Shown here in pieces: positions 41,981 through 51,371 of a stretch of DNA of 64,000 bases. This DNA comes from CAIJMU01 sp035530275. Its GTDB lineage: Bacteria; Spirochaetota; Spirochaetia; Treponematales; Rectinemataceae. Position 1 is the first letter of the stretch; each line of letters starts with the position of its first letter. The notes below the pieces were generated by a model. That model had not been told where the DNA came from and made no database searches. It worked only from the letters and a program-made list of their open reading frames with translations. The position numbers and the translations under genes were made by a program. The stretch spans positions 62,001 through 126,000 of the forward strand of contig DATKVC010000006.1 of NCBI GenBank assembly GCA_035530275.1, read 5' to 3'.

Positions 41981-41995
41981 TTGTTACTGTAACAA
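41981..41995. promoter_or_regulatory. 15-bp palindrome TTGTTACTGTAACAA, candidate operator
   Basis: A perfect dyad with 7-bp arms in the AT-richer 335-bp gap between the secreted-protein gene and the BTAD-regulator gene. It is a plausible operator for either. A weak promoter (-35 TTGAAT 42111-42116, 17 bp, -10 AAAAAT 42134-42139) precedes the BTAD gene. Nothing else is recognised in 41833-42167. Confidence 0.4.
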
Positions 41996-42167
41996 GATAC
42001 AGAACTGTCTGACATCGGACAAAATCGGTCCAGGATCGTCTCGCAAGCATCTCCAATCTGTGACAATTGCGTCGCGGCGACTTCTCGCATGCGAAATAAT
42101 GGCAATTTCCTTGAATAGCAGTCTGCAATAGCGAAAAATTGTGAGGTTAGGATAACAGGAGCGCGGC

Positions 42168-42905
42168 ATGATATTACAAATACGCTTACTGGGATCTCCG
42201 GAGTTCTTTCTCGATAGCGCCCCATTCCATCTCGCCCGACGGAAGACCACGGCGCTCCTCGCCTATCTCGCGGACAAGGACAGCCCCGTAGCAGCCAACT
42301 CAGCCGCGGGTCTCCTTTGGCCCGAGTTCGCCCCAGATAGGGCCCGAGCCAGCCTTCGCCATGCCATCTCCGACGCAGCCGCGGCCGCCGGCCTCCCTAT
42401 CGTCGAACGCTCCGGCCGCAATATCAGATTCAATTCCCAGACTGTAATCGAAAGCGATGTCGGGCTCTTCCGTAAGACCGCCGCAGAAGGGCTCATGACG
42501 GGAGACGAACTGATGCTTGCGAAGGCCGCGACTCTTTACCGAGGCAATTTCCTCGAAGGCTTCTATCTCGACGACGCCCTTATGTTCGAGGACTGGCAAT
42601 TGCTCGAGGCGGAAAACCTGAAAAGCCAGGCGACCGAAGTATTGAGCCGTCTCGCCGAGAGCAACCTTGCCTCGGGGCTCGTCGTAAAGGCTGAAAATTG
42701 GGCGCGCCGCCTCTCCGAAATCAGCCCGCTGTGCGGCGCGGCCCATCGTATCCTGATGGAGCTCTCGATAGCCAGGGGAGACATCGCCGACGCCCTCAAT
42801 CGCTATTCGATGTATGCAAAGATCCTCTCCCGGGAACTCGGCATCAAGCCCGATATCCGCATCGAGGAGATCCGCGCCAAGATCGAACGGCACGGAAACG
42901 CGTAG
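42168..42905 (+). CDS. BTAD-domain (SARP-like) transcriptional regulator
   Basis: A 245-residue protein: an N-terminal OmpR-type winged helix (ILQIRLLGSPEFFLDSAPFHLARRKTTALLAYLA, with LWPEFAPDRARASLRHAISDA) and a bacterial transcriptional activation domain (about 95-240, EARYN-like helices ending RYSMYAKILSRELGIKPD). It has the layout of small SARP activators without ATPase or TPR extensions. Targets are unknown; it is convergent with gltD and next to a secreted protein. Confidence 0.83.
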   Translation: MILQIRLLGSPEFFLDSAPFHLARRKTTALLAYLADKDSPVAANSAAGLLWPEFAPDRARASLRHAISDAAAAAGLPIVERSGRNIRFNSQTVIESDVGLFRKTAAEGLMTGDELMLAKAATLYRGNFLEGFYLDDALMFEDWQLLEAENLKSQATEVLSRLAESNLASGLVVKAENWARRLSEISPLCGAAHRILMELSIARGDIADALNRYSMYAKILSRELGIKPDIRIEEIRAKIERHGNA

Positions 42906-42915
42906 GCGCCGCCCC

Positions 42916-44403
42916 TCAGCCGGGCAACATGCTCTCTCCCATCAAATGAAGGTCGACGGCTCGCGCCGCCAGTCTTCCCTCCCGAATGGCCCAGACGACG
43001 AGGCTCTGTCCGCGGCGCATGTCGCCGGCCGCAAAGACTCCCTCCACATTCGTCTTGAAGGCGGAGAAATCCGCCGCGGCGTTGCCACGGCCGTCCTTGG
43101 CGACTCCGAAGGCCGACAATGCGCCTTCCTCGGGGCCGAGGAAGCCCATCGCGAGGAGGACGAGATCGGCCTCGATGACGCGTTCGCTGCCCTTCTTCTC
43201 AACTGGTACGACTCTTCCGGCCTTGTCGGCCTTCCAGTCCACCTCGACGATTCGGAGTCCGCTTACCTGCCCCCCCGTCCCGAGTACTTCCTTGACGGTG
43301 ACGCACCAGAGCCGGGGATCGGCGCCCTGGAGGATGATCGCCTCCTCCTGTCCGTAATCCGTCTTGATAGTCCTGGGCCAACGCGGCCATGGATTGTTCG
43401 GGGGCCGCGAATCGGCGGGCCTCGGGAGGATTTCGAGCTGGGTCACGCTCTTGGCGCCCTGACGGATGGCCGTGCCTACGCAGTCCGTGCCCGTGTCCCC
43501 GCCGCCCACGATGACGACGCGTTTGCCCCAGGCCTGGATGAAATTGCCGTCGCGCTGGCCCGAGTCGAGAAGGCTCTTGGTGCTCCTAGAGAGATAGTCC
43601 ATCGCGAAATGGACGCCTGCGAGCTCTCGGCCAGGCACCTCCAGATCGCGCGGTTTCTTCGCGCCGCAGGCGAGAACGACAGCGTCGAAATCGGCCTTGA
43701 GCCTGGCCGCCTCGGCCTCGCCCTCGATGTTCCTGCCCGTTTCGAAGGAGATGCCGGCATGGCGCATCAGGGCGACGCGTCGCTCCACGAGGCTCTTGTC
43801 GAGCTTCATGTTCGGAATGCCGTACATGAGGAGGCCGCCGGGGCGGTCGTCGCGTTCGTAAACGGTGACGAGATGCCCTGCGGCGTTGAGCTGCTCGGCG
43901 CAGGCGAGGCCGGCCGGCCCCGAGCCGACGACGGCGACGCGTTTGCCCGTGCGATGCGAAGGAGCCTCGAGGGCGGGGACAGCCTCTTCGGCGGCTCGCT
44001 CCGCTATCTCGTATTCGTTCTGCTTGATCGTGATGGGCGGGTCGCCGAGACCAGTCGTGCATGAACCTTCACAGGGAGCGGGGCATACCCTTCCGGTGAA
44101 CTCGGGGAAATTGTTCGTGAGCGCCAGGCGTTTCGCCGCCTCCCCCCACATCCCCCGATACGCGAGGTCGTTCCATTCGGGGATGAGATTGTGCAGGGGG
44201 CAGCCGGAGACGGCGCCGTCATAGAGTATCCCCGACTGGCAGAAGGGCGTTCCGCAATCCATGCAGCGGGCCGCCTGCCTCCGCTTCGATTCCTCGCCCT
44301 CGAAGCGCCTGTGGAATTCCTTCCAGTTGGCGACGCGCTGCCTCGGCTCGACGTCGGCCGGAAGTTCGCGCGCATATTCCATGAATCCTGTGGGCTTGGC
44401 CAT
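42916..44403 (-). CDS. gltD: Glutamate synthase small subunit (GltD)
   Basis: About 495 residues from ATG 44403; the longer open frame overlaps gltB and is not real. It is the FAD/Fe-S subunit that passes electrons from NADPH to GltB. N-terminal cysteine clusters (CMDCGTPFC, CPAPCEGSC) bind [4Fe-4S]; GSGPAGLACAEQLN binds FAD and GGGDTGTDCVGTA binds NADPH. It lies 8 bp after the gltB stop, so the pair is co-transcribed. Length is as in other bacteria. Confidence 0.96.
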   Translation of the reverse strand: MAKPTGFMEYARELPADVEPRQRVANWKEFHRRFEGEESKRRQAARCMDCGTPFCQSGILYDGAVSGCPLHNLIPEWNDLAYRGMWGEAAKRLALTNNFPEFTGRVCPAPCEGSCTTGLGDPPITIKQNEYEIAERAAEEAVPALEAPSHRTGKRVAVVGSGPAGLACAEQLNAAGHLVTVYERDDRPGGLLMYGIPNMKLDKSLVERRVALMRHAGISFETGRNIEGEAEAARLKADFDAVVLACGAKKPRDLEVPGRELAGVHFAMDYLSRSTKSLLDSGQRDGNFIQAWGKRVVIVGGGDTGTDCVGTAIRQGAKSVTQLEILPRPADSRPPNNPWPRWPRTIKTDYGQEEAIILQGADPRLWCVTVKEVLGTGGQVSGLRIVEVDWKADKAGRVVPVEKKGSERVIEADLVLLAMGFLGPEEGALSAFGVAKDGRGNAAADFSAFKTNVEGVFAAGDMRRGQSLVVWAIREGRLAARAVDLHLMGESMLPG

Positions 44404-44411
44404 AACCGCTC

Positions 44412-47400
44412 CTAATTGCCCGCGACGCGGACGACATCCTTGTTGTTCGCGTCGAAGGCGGCCATTAGAGCCTCGGCCCCCGACATGCCCTCGGCGGTCT
44501 TCTGTCGTATCAATTCGTTCATTCTCCGGTAATCCTTGGGCATCACGACCACGAAGCGCCTGACCGCGCCTTCCCAACCGCGAAGTATCCGCGCGCCGAG
44601 GGGCGAGTTCGTGGCGGCGACATGGCGCTCGACGAGGGTCCGCAACTCCGCGGTCAGCTCGGGATCCGTGAGGGCCTCGAGATCGACCATCTCGTCGTTG
44701 CATCGCGAAGGGAAGTTGCCGTCGGCGTCGTAGACCCAGGCGATGCCGCCCGACATCCCGGCCGCGAAGTTGCGTCCGGTCGGCCCGAGGACGACGACAC
44801 GGCCGCCGGTCATGTACTCGCAGGCGTGGTCGCCCACGCCCTCGACGACGGCCTTCACGCCCGAGTTGCGGACGCAGAAGCGCTCGCCGGCGACGCCATG
44901 GATGTAGGCCTCGCCCGAGGTCGCCCCATAGAAGCCGACATTCCCTATTATGATGTTTTCTTCGGGCTTGAAGGCGGCGTTCGCGGGGGGGCACACGATG
45001 ATCTTGCCGCCCGAAAGGCCCTTGCCGATATGATCGTTGGAGTCGCCCTCGATCCGCAGTGTAATGCCCGGCGGGAGGAAGGCCCCGAAGCTCTGGCCCG
45101 CCGAGCCCACGAACTTGAGGTCGATCGTGTCCTCGGGAAGACCCTTGGCGCCGTAGCGCTTCGTGATCTCCGAACCGAGGATGGTCCCCACGACGCGATT
45201 GACGTTGCGCACGGGGATGGTGAGCCTGACCTTCTCCCCTCGCTCGATCGCTGGCTCGCAGAGCCTGAGGAGGACGCGGCGGTCGAGGGAGTCGTCGAGG
45301 CTGTGCTCCTGCTTCGTCGACTTGAAACGGCCGTAGCTCGCAGGAACGTCGGGCCTCGCCAGGATGGCGGAATAATCGAGGCGGGCGGTCTTGGGATTCG
45401 ATTTCGCCGCTTCCATCTCGAGCATGTCCGAGCGCCCGACCATCTCCTCAACCGTCCGGAAGCCGAGGGCGGCCATGTATTCGCGCAGTTCGGCGGCGAC
45501 GAAGCGCATGTAGTTCTCGACATGCTCGGGCTTGCCCGCGAAGCGCTTGCGGAGCTCCGGGTTCTGCGTGGCGACCCCGACGGGGCAGGTGTCGAGGTTG
45601 CAGACCCGCATCATCACGCAGCCCAGGGCGACGAGGGGGCCGGTGGCGAAGCCGAATTCCTCGGCGCCGAGAAGACAGGCGACGGCGACGTCGCGGCCCG
45701 TCATCAACTTGCCGTCCGCCTCCACCGTCACGCGCGAGCGGAGGTTATTGAGAAGGAGGGTCTGCTGGGTCTCGGCCAGGCCCAGTTCCCAGGGCAGGCC
45801 TGCGTGGCGGAGGGAGGTGCGGGGCGAGGCTCCCGTGCCTCCGTCGTAACCGGAGATCAGGACGAGATCGGCCCTGGCCTTCGCGACGCCGGCGGCGATC
45901 GTGCCGACCCCCACCTCCGACACGAGCTTGACGGAGATCCGCGCCTCGGGATTGGCGCACTTGAGATCATGGATGAGCTCCGAAAGATCCTCGATCGAGT
46001 AGATGTCGTGATGGGGCGGCGGTGAGATGAGGCCGACGCCCGGCGTCGAGCCTCGGCACTCGGCGATCCAGGGATAGACCTTCTTGCCGGGGAGCTGACC
46101 GCCCTCTCCGGGCTTGGCGCCCTGGGCCATCTTGATCTGGATCTCGGTGGCGTTCATCAGGTAGTTGCTCGTGACGCCGAAGCGCGCGCTCGCCACTTGC
46201 TTGATTGCGCTGCGGCGCGAATCGCCATTGGGGTCGGGCACGAAGCGCGCGGGATCTTCGCCGCCCTCGCCCGTATTGCTCTTGCCGCCGAGGCGGTTCA
46301 TCGCGATGGCCAGGGTTTCGTGGGCTTCCTTCGAGATCGACCCGTATGACATGGCGCCCGTCTTGAAGCGCTTGACGATGGATTCGACGGGCTCGACCTC
46401 GTCGAGGGCGACCGCCTTGGCCTTGCGGAATTTCATGAGGCCGCGCAGTGTGCATTGTCTCGTCGATTGGTCGTCGATGAGGCGGGAATATTCCTTGAAT
46501 TGCGAATAGTCGCCCGAGCGGACGGCCTGCTGCAGGCGATGCACCGTCTCGGGATTGTAAAGATGGTACTCGCCGTCCTTCCGCCATTGCCAGTCGCCGC
46601 CGGATGGGAGGGCGTGGTCGTGGAGGGCGCGGTCGCCGAAGGCGGCGCGATGGCGGGCCGCGGCCTCGGAGGCCACGTCGGTTATGCCGATGCCGCCGAC
46701 GCGGGAGGGCGTGCCGGTGAAGTAGCGTTCGATCAACTCCCCGCCCAATCCGACCGCCTCGAAGATCTGCGCACCCTGGTAGCCCTGCACGGTCGAGATG
46801 CCCATCTTCGACATCACCTTGATGATGCCCTTGGTGACGGCCTTCTTGTAGGTCGCGACAGCCTCGGCATGGCTCTTCCCCGTAAGGATGCCGCTTTTGA
46901 TCATGTCGTCGATCGTCTCGAAGACGAGGTAGGGATTGACGGCCGAGACGCCGTAGCCCATGAGCATCGCGTAGTGATGGATCTCGCGGGGCTCGCCCGA
47001 CTCGAGGACGATGGAGCAGCGCGTCCGCGTGCCGTTGCGGATGAGGTGGTGGTGGAGGCCCGACACGGCCAACAACGCGGGGATGGGCGCCTTGTGCTTC
47101 GAGACGCCCCGGTCCGAGAGGATGAGGATGTTCACGCCCTCGGCGAAGGCGCGGTCCGCCGCCTGACATATCTCGTCCATCGCCGCCTCGAGTCCCTTGC
47201 CGTCCTCCTCCACGGGGAAAAGGATGGGGATAACCGTCGCCTTGAAACCTTCGCGGCCGATATGGCGGAGCTTGGCGAGTTCGTCGTTGTCGATGAAGGG
47301 CGTCGCCAGCTTGATCTGTCTCGCAGCCCGCGGCGAAGGATGGATGAGGTCGCCTTCGGAGCCGATGAAGGTCTCGGGCCCGATGATGATCTCCTCGCGG

Positions 47401-49031
47401 ATTGCGTCGATGGGCGGGTTCGTCACCTGGGCGAACAATTGCTTGAAGTAGTTGTAAAGCAATTGCGGCCGCTCCGACATCACGGCCAGGGGCGTGTCGT
47501 TGCCCATCGAGCCGATGGGATCGACCCCGTCTCGGGCCATGGGAAGGAGGACGAGGCGAAGATCCTCATAACTATAACCGAAGGCCTTCTGACGCTTGAG
47601 GACGGATTCGTGATCGGGCTCGGCGCGATGAGGCGAGGCCGGCAGCCCGTCGATGGTCACCATGTGCTCGCGGAGCCATTCGCCGTAGGGCTCCTCGCGC
47701 GCGATGTCCTCCTTGAGTTCCTCGTCGCCGATGATGCGACCCTCGGCCGTATCGATGAGGAGCATTCGGCCGGGCTTGAGGCGCTCCTTGCGGACGATGC
47801 GGTCGGCGGGAATGTCGAGGACACCCGTCTCCGAGGCCATGATGACGGTGTCGTCGAGGGTGACGACGTAGCGCGCGGGGCGGAGGCCGTTGCGGTCGAG
47901 GACGGCGCCGACCGTCGTGCCGTCGGTGAAGGCCATCGCAGCGGGCCCGTCCCAGGGTTCCATCAGGCTCGCGTGGTACTCGTAGAAATCGTGCTTGGCG
48001 GGGCTCATCTCCCTGTTCCCCGACCAGGGTTCGGGGATCATCATCATCATCGAATGCGGCAGGGAACGGCCGGTGAGGAGAAGGAATTCGAGGCAATTGT
48101 CGAACATCGCCGAATCCGAGCCGTTGGGATTGATGATGGGGAGAATGTCGGCGAAATCCTCGCCGAAAAGCTCGGTTGCGATCAGGGATTCGCGCGCGTG
48201 CATCCAATTGAAGTTGCCGCGCAGGGTGTTTATCTCGCCGTTGTGGATGAGATAGCGGTAGGGGTGGGCGCGAATCCAGGTCGGGAAGGTGTTGGTGGAA
48301 AAGCGCGAATGGACGAGGGCGAGGGCGGATTCGAAGGCGGGGTGGCCGAGATCGAGGAAGAAGGGCTCGACTTGCTCCGAAGTCAGCATGCCCTTGTAGA
48401 CGATCGTCCTGCAGGAGAGGCTCGAGAAGTAGCGGTAATCCGGGGCCGACTCCTCCTTGCCGAGCATGGTCTTCTCTATCTTCTTTCGAAGGAGATAGAG
48501 TCGGCGCTCGAAGTCGAGGTCGCTGACTACCGTAGCCGGCTTTCCGAGGAAGAGCTGCATCAGGACGGGCATTACCGAGCGCGAAACCTGCCCGAGCGAG
48601 GATAGATCCACGGGCACGGTGCGCCAGCCGAGGAATGGAAAGCCGAGGACCTTCGCGATGCCCTCTATCTCGCGACACGCGGCCACGCGGATGGCCGGAT
48701 CGCGGGGCAGCATGGCGGAACCCACGGCATATTCGCCCGCGGCCGGAAGGTCGATATCGGATTCCGGGCAGACCTCAAGGAAAAAGCGGTGCGGAATTTG
48801 AAGAAGGATACCGGCTCCGTCGCCCGAATTGCGCTCGTAGCCCGCCCCGCCGCGATGGCTCATGTTCCTGAGCACCGTGAGCGATTGGGACACCACGGCG
48901 TGCGATTTCCGGCCCTTTATGTTCACGACGAAGCCGATGCCGCAGGCGTCGTGTTCGTTGGCCGGATCGTAGAGACCCTGCTTCGCCGGATAGCCCACGG
49001 CCGGCACCGTCCTCCCCCGTTCCTCTCCCAT
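44412..49031 (-). CDS. gltB: Glutamate synthase large subunit (GltB)
   Basis: A 1,539-residue protein making two glutamates from glutamine and 2-oxoglutarate. The propeptide ends before the catalytic Cys in HDACGIGFV, the class II glutaminase nucleophile. The FMN domain (TGEGGEDPARF and QMAQGAKPGEGGQLPG-like stretch), the Fe-S cysteines (CVMMRVCNLDTCPVG) and the C-terminal GXGXG beta-helix (LSGGKIIVCPP, NVGFYGATSGEAYIHG) follow in the usual order. Complete, with no frameshift. A promoter and a dyad site lie upstream. Confidence 0.97.
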   Translation of the reverse strand: MGEERGRTVPAVGYPAKQGLYDPANEHDACGIGFVVNIKGRKSHAVVSQSLTVLRNMSHRGGAGYERNSGDGAGILLQIPHRFFLEVCPESDIDLPAAGEYAVGSAMLPRDPAIRVAACREIEGIAKVLGFPFLGWRTVPVDLSSLGQVSRSVMPVLMQLFLGKPATVVSDLDFERRLYLLRKKIEKTMLGKEESAPDYRYFSSLSCRTIVYKGMLTSEQVEPFFLDLGHPAFESALALVHSRFSTNTFPTWIRAHPYRYLIHNGEINTLRGNFNWMHARESLIATELFGEDFADILPIINPNGSDSAMFDNCLEFLLLTGRSLPHSMMMMIPEPWSGNREMSPAKHDFYEYHASLMEPWDGPAAMAFTDGTTVGAVLDRNGLRPARYVVTLDDTVIMASETGVLDIPADRIVRKERLKPGRMLLIDTAEGRIIGDEELKEDIAREEPYGEWLREHMVTIDGLPASPHRAEPDHESVLKRQKAFGYSYEDLRLVLLPMARDGVDPIGSMGNDTPLAVMSERPQLLYNYFKQLFAQVTNPPIDAIREEIIIGPETFIGSEGDLIHPSPRAARQIKLATPFIDNDELAKLRHIGREGFKATVIPILFPVEEDGKGLEAAMDEICQAADRAFAEGVNILILSDRGVSKHKAPIPALLAVSGLHHHLIRNGTRTRCSIVLESGEPREIHHYAMLMGYGVSAVNPYLVFETIDDMIKSGILTGKSHAEAVATYKKAVTKGIIKVMSKMGISTVQGYQGAQIFEAVGLGGELIERYFTGTPSRVGGIGITDVASEAAARHRAAFGDRALHDHALPSGGDWQWRKDGEYHLYNPETVHRLQQAVRSGDYSQFKEYSRLIDDQSTRQCTLRGLMKFRKAKAVALDEVEPVESIVKRFKTGAMSYGSISKEAHETLAIAMNRLGGKSNTGEGGEDPARFVPDPNGDSRRSAIKQVASARFGVTSNYLMNATEIQIKMAQGAKPGEGGQLPGKKVYPWIAECRGSTPGVGLISPPPHHDIYSIEDLSELIHDLKCANPEARISVKLVSEVGVGTIAAGVAKARADLVLISGYDGGTGASPRTSLRHAGLPWELGLAETQQTLLLNNLRSRVTVEADGKLMTGRDVAVACLLGAEEFGFATGPLVALGCVMMRVCNLDTCPVGVATQNPELRKRFAGKPEHVENYMRFVAAELREYMAALGFRTVEEMVGRSDMLEMEAAKSNPKTARLDYSAILARPDVPASYGRFKSTKQEHSLDDSLDRRVLLRLCEPAIERGEKVRLTIPVRNVNRVVGTILGSEITKRYGAKGLPEDTIDLKFVGSAGQSFGAFLPPGITLRIEGDSNDHIGKGLSGGKIIVCPPANAAFKPEENIIIGNVGFYGATSGEAYIHGVAGERFCVRNSGVKAVVEGVGDHACEYMTGGRVVVLGPTGRNFAAGMSGGIAWVYDADGNFPSRCNDEMVDLEALTDPELTAELRTLVERHVAATNSPLGARILRGWEGAVRRFVVVMPKDYRRMNELIRQKTAEGMSGAEALMAAFDANNKDVVRVAGN

Positions 49032-49079
49032 GTAGCCCTCGCAGAGATCGGGCGCTCTCGGCCCCCGACCTTGCAGCGC

Positions 49080-49108
49080 ATATTGAACTGACGCACAGAA
49101 GCTGTCAA
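49080..49108 (-). promoter_or_regulatory. Promoter of gltBD with an A8 tract
   Basis: Minus strand: -35 TTGACA (49108-49103), 17-bp spacer, -10 CAATAT (49085-49080). A run of eight A (49119-49112 on the minus strand) just upstream of -35 looks like an UP element. Confidence 0.65.
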
Positions 49109-49144
49109 CGATTTTTTTTGACGAACATGGAATTCCGTGTTTTC

Positions 49145-49165
49145 CTGTAAGGTTTAATCCTACAG
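49145..49165. promoter_or_regulatory. 21-bp imperfect dyad upstream of gltBD
   Basis: The outer arms CTGTAAGGTT and AATCCTACAG match at 8 of 10 inverted positions around a central T. The centre lies about 50 bp upstream of the -35 box, where activators of nitrogen-assimilation genes often bind. No regulator in the window is an obvious partner. Confidence 0.45.
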
Positions 49166-49214
49166 CGATCGATCAGTCACCGTGAGTCTTCTTCCTTCCC
49201 GCTGTCAATTCCGA

Positions 49215-50117
49215 TCAGACCCTCGGTTGATAACGGTTTTCGAGAAACCGAATATCCCAGGTAGTTCCCCGCCGCGTAGAGCAACCGATCTGCCCGCCCA
49301 ATTGCAGGGTGACGAGCTCGAAGATCAGCATAAAACCGGTTCGACCCCGTTCGCGCGGATCGGTCCCGGTTTCGAAGCCGACTCCATTATCCGAAAAACG
49401 GAGATGGATGGTACCTTCCTCGTCCCTATGGAGGGAAATGTTGATCTGTCCCTGTAGGTCGCCGGGAAAGGCATGGATGAAGGCGTTCGAAATGAGCTCG
49501 TGGAGGACGATGCCGAGGGGCATGGCCGTATCGACGAGCACTTCGACTCGATCCATGTCCGAAAAATCGAAGACGATTTTGCCCTCATCGGACATATAGC
49601 TTTCCTGCACCAGGTCGCAAAGACTCTCGACATACTCGCGGAGGTCGATCCTGCTCAGATCGTGCGACTGATAGAGCTTTTGGTGCACGAGGGCCATGGC
49701 CTGAATGCGCAGGCCGACCGCCTGGAAAATGCCCCGGTCCTCCTCGCTCCGGAGCCGTTCCTCCTCGAGGCAGAGCATCGAGGATATGACCTGCATGTTG
49801 TTCCTTGTGCGATGATGGAGTTCCCTTAGAAGGACCTCCTTTTCGCGCAGGGCATCTCGGATCATGGCCTCGCCCTCTCGATTCCTTTCCCTGGCGCGAA
49901 GCGAGAGGATTCCGAAGGCGAGGTCGGCGGCGAGTTCCTCCAGGAGGCGGATTTCGGTCGGGGTGAAGGCTCCGGGCTGGGATGAATAGAGTGAGAGAGC
50001 CCCGAAGGCCTCCCCTTCCTTGTCTTTCAGCGGAAGGCTGATCGAGGAGCGATAGTCGCGCTGGAGGGCCAGGTCGCGCCACGCGGCGACTCTTTCATCG
50101 ATCGCGAAGTCTTGCAC
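49215..50117 (-). CDS. Histidine kinase, C-terminal part (frameshifted from the upstream ORF)
   Basis: 300 residues holding the rest of a GAF domain (about 1-75), a HisKA_2 dimerisation domain with the phospho-acceptor in REKEVLLRELHHRTRNNMQ, and a HATPase domain with N-box ELISNAFIHAFP, G1 DNGVGFETG and G2 GRTGFMLI. The GTG start lacks a Shine-Dalgarno and cuts the GAF domain, so this is the downstream part of one gene whose first part ends at 50095. The two parts join at a G8 tract (50176-50183). Confidence 0.8.
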   Translation of the reverse strand: MQDFAIDERVAAWRDLALQRDYRSSISLPLKDKEGEAFGALSLYSSQPGAFTPTEIRLLEELAADLAFGILSLRARERNREGEAMIRDALREKEVLLRELHHRTRNNMQVISSMLCLEEERLRSEEDRGIFQAVGLRIQAMALVHQKLYQSHDLSRIDLREYVESLCDLVQESYMSDEGKIVFDFSDMDRVEVLVDTAMPLGIVLHELISNAFIHAFPGDLQGQINISLHRDEEGTIHLRFSDNGVGFETGTDPRERGRTGFMLIFELVTLQLGGQIGCSTRRGTTWDIRFLENRYQPRV

Positions 50118-51300
50118 GTAGTGACTGAATCCCGTGCGGATACAGGACCCCGTCGGCCCCTTGCCTAGAGAGCCGCCCCCCCCAGCTCAAGCGAGCCGCC
50201 TTGAGATATCCCTCCTCATGTCCCGCGTAACTCATGGTGCGCACCGACCTCGCCTCATCCTCGGCCGGGTAGCCGACCCAGACCATTCGATATCCCCCGG
50301 AAACGCAGAGAATCCCGCAAATTGCGTCCAATAGGGAGGATTCGTCGACGCCTCGCGCGATGGCCTGGTTGCATTCGTGGAGGACGGTGAGTTCCCGGTT
50401 CGTCTGTTCGAGCGTTGTTTCGCTCCGAATGCGCTTCTCGTTTTCGGAGCGCAGGGCCTCTTCGGAGGCGCGCAAACTGGAATAGGGCCGCGTGACCGCG
50501 ACGATGAAGACGCCGCGATAGAGCAGGAAGAAAGCGACGAGCTTGAAGGCATGGCCGAGAAGGCTGTAACTGTCATAGGAATTCTTGAAGAGGGTGAAGG
50601 CGAGTTCGCTCGCCATGGCAAGGACGATCGAGCACAGGATCATGGTATGGCTGGCGTCCCTTTCTCCGAGTGGCTTTCTCCAGAGCCCCGGCAAGGCGAG
50701 GCCAAAGAGGATGATGACGAGGTATTCGATCCCTATCTTCAAGGGCGTGAGTCCCTGCTCCGGCACGAACATGGGAGGGAAAAGCCCCTCGAAATACAGT
50801 ATCCCGATGGTAGAAACTACAACTACGATGGTGCCCGCGACCGCGAGCCACGCCTTTTGTCGCTTGACCCTTCGCGGTTCTCCGGGGGCGAAGGCCGCGG
50901 CGAGAAGGCCCAGGGCAGAGGCAAATCTTGCCGCCTCCCAGGAAAAAACGCTCTTATTGGTGGAATTGGGTGAAATGAAGACGGGCATTCCGACAAAACT
51001 AAGGGTATGGAAGAGGTCGAAATAGCCGACAAGGGCGAAAGATGAGGCGAGAAGGAGGCTTCGCCGGTTGCCCGAGGCGGAAAAGGTGAACCAGCCTATC
51101 CCGAAAATCGAGAACGATACGACGACGGAAAAGAGTTCGGAAATATTATGGAAGGCTAGAAAGTCGTGGACGGGAAAGGCCTTATAAAGCCGCTCGGCGA
51201 AGATATCGACTGCCAGAATGAGCAGGACCGAAAAGACCGCGGTCGCGAGCACGATCTTCAGGGTAGCGGACTCGGACTTCGCCCGTCGCTGTTCCTGCAT
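50095..51300 (-). CDS. Histidine kinase, N-terminal sensor part with MASE3 domain (frameshifted)
   Basis: 401 residues as read: a MASE3 membrane sensor domain (about 15-245, seven helices, with FHNISELFSVVVSFSIF and DLFHTLSFVGMPVF), a linker coiled coil (about 270-300) and the beginning of a GAF domain (CNQAIARGVDESSLLDAICGILC). After SWGG the frame turns to arginine-rich nonsense and stops at 50095. One G fewer in the G8 tract restores a frame with LGKGPTGSCIRTG, the expected GAF continuation, joined to the downstream kinase half. A phase-variable switch, a real mutation or a sequencing error are all possible. Confidence 0.8.
   Translation of the reverse strand: MQEQRRAKSESATLKIVLATAVFSVLLILAVDIFAERLYKAFPVHDFLAFHNISELFSVVVSFSIFGIGWFTFSASGNRRSLLLASSFALVGYFDLFHTLSFVGMPVFISPNSTNKSVFSWEAARFASALGLLAAAFAPGEPRRVKRQKAWLAVAGTIVVVVSTIGILYFEGLFPPMFVPEQGLTPLKIGIEYLVIILFGLALPGLWRKPLGERDASHTMILCSIVLAMASELAFTLFKNSYDSYSLLGHAFKLVAFFLLYRGVFIVAVTRPYSSLRASEEALRSENEKRIRSETTLEQTNRELTVLHECNQAIARGVDESSLLDAICGILCVSGGYRMVWVGYPAEDEARSVRTMSYAGHEEGYLKAARLSWGGRLSRQGADGVLYPHGIQSLRARLRDR
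50176..50183 (-). repeat. Homopolymer G8 tract at the kinase frameshift
   Basis: Eight consecutive C on the plus strand (G on the coding strand) lie exactly where the GAF reading frame breaks. Seven G would give one continuous kinase of about 690 residues. Confidence 0.9.
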
Positions 51301-51371
51301 GGTTCAAGCATATAAGGCAGGGAAAGAAAGTAAAGCCTGAGAGTCTCAGGCAGCCTCGCGCGGAGGTCCGG

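Noticed and set aside
43978..43992. GGGGACAGCCTC as a motif copy beyond 30 kb
   Set aside because: Only the first eight bases match; it lacks the GTCAC half and fits normal gltD codons.
46455..48605. Long plus-strand open frame (716 codons) inside gltB
   Set aside because: Antisense shadow of a fully conserved glutamate synthase gene; composition is typical of a reverse-complement frame.
49215..50117. The kinase C-terminal half as an independent gene
   Set aside because: The GTG start has no ribosome-binding site, and the frame continues upstream into GAF sequence that joins the other half at the G8 tract.
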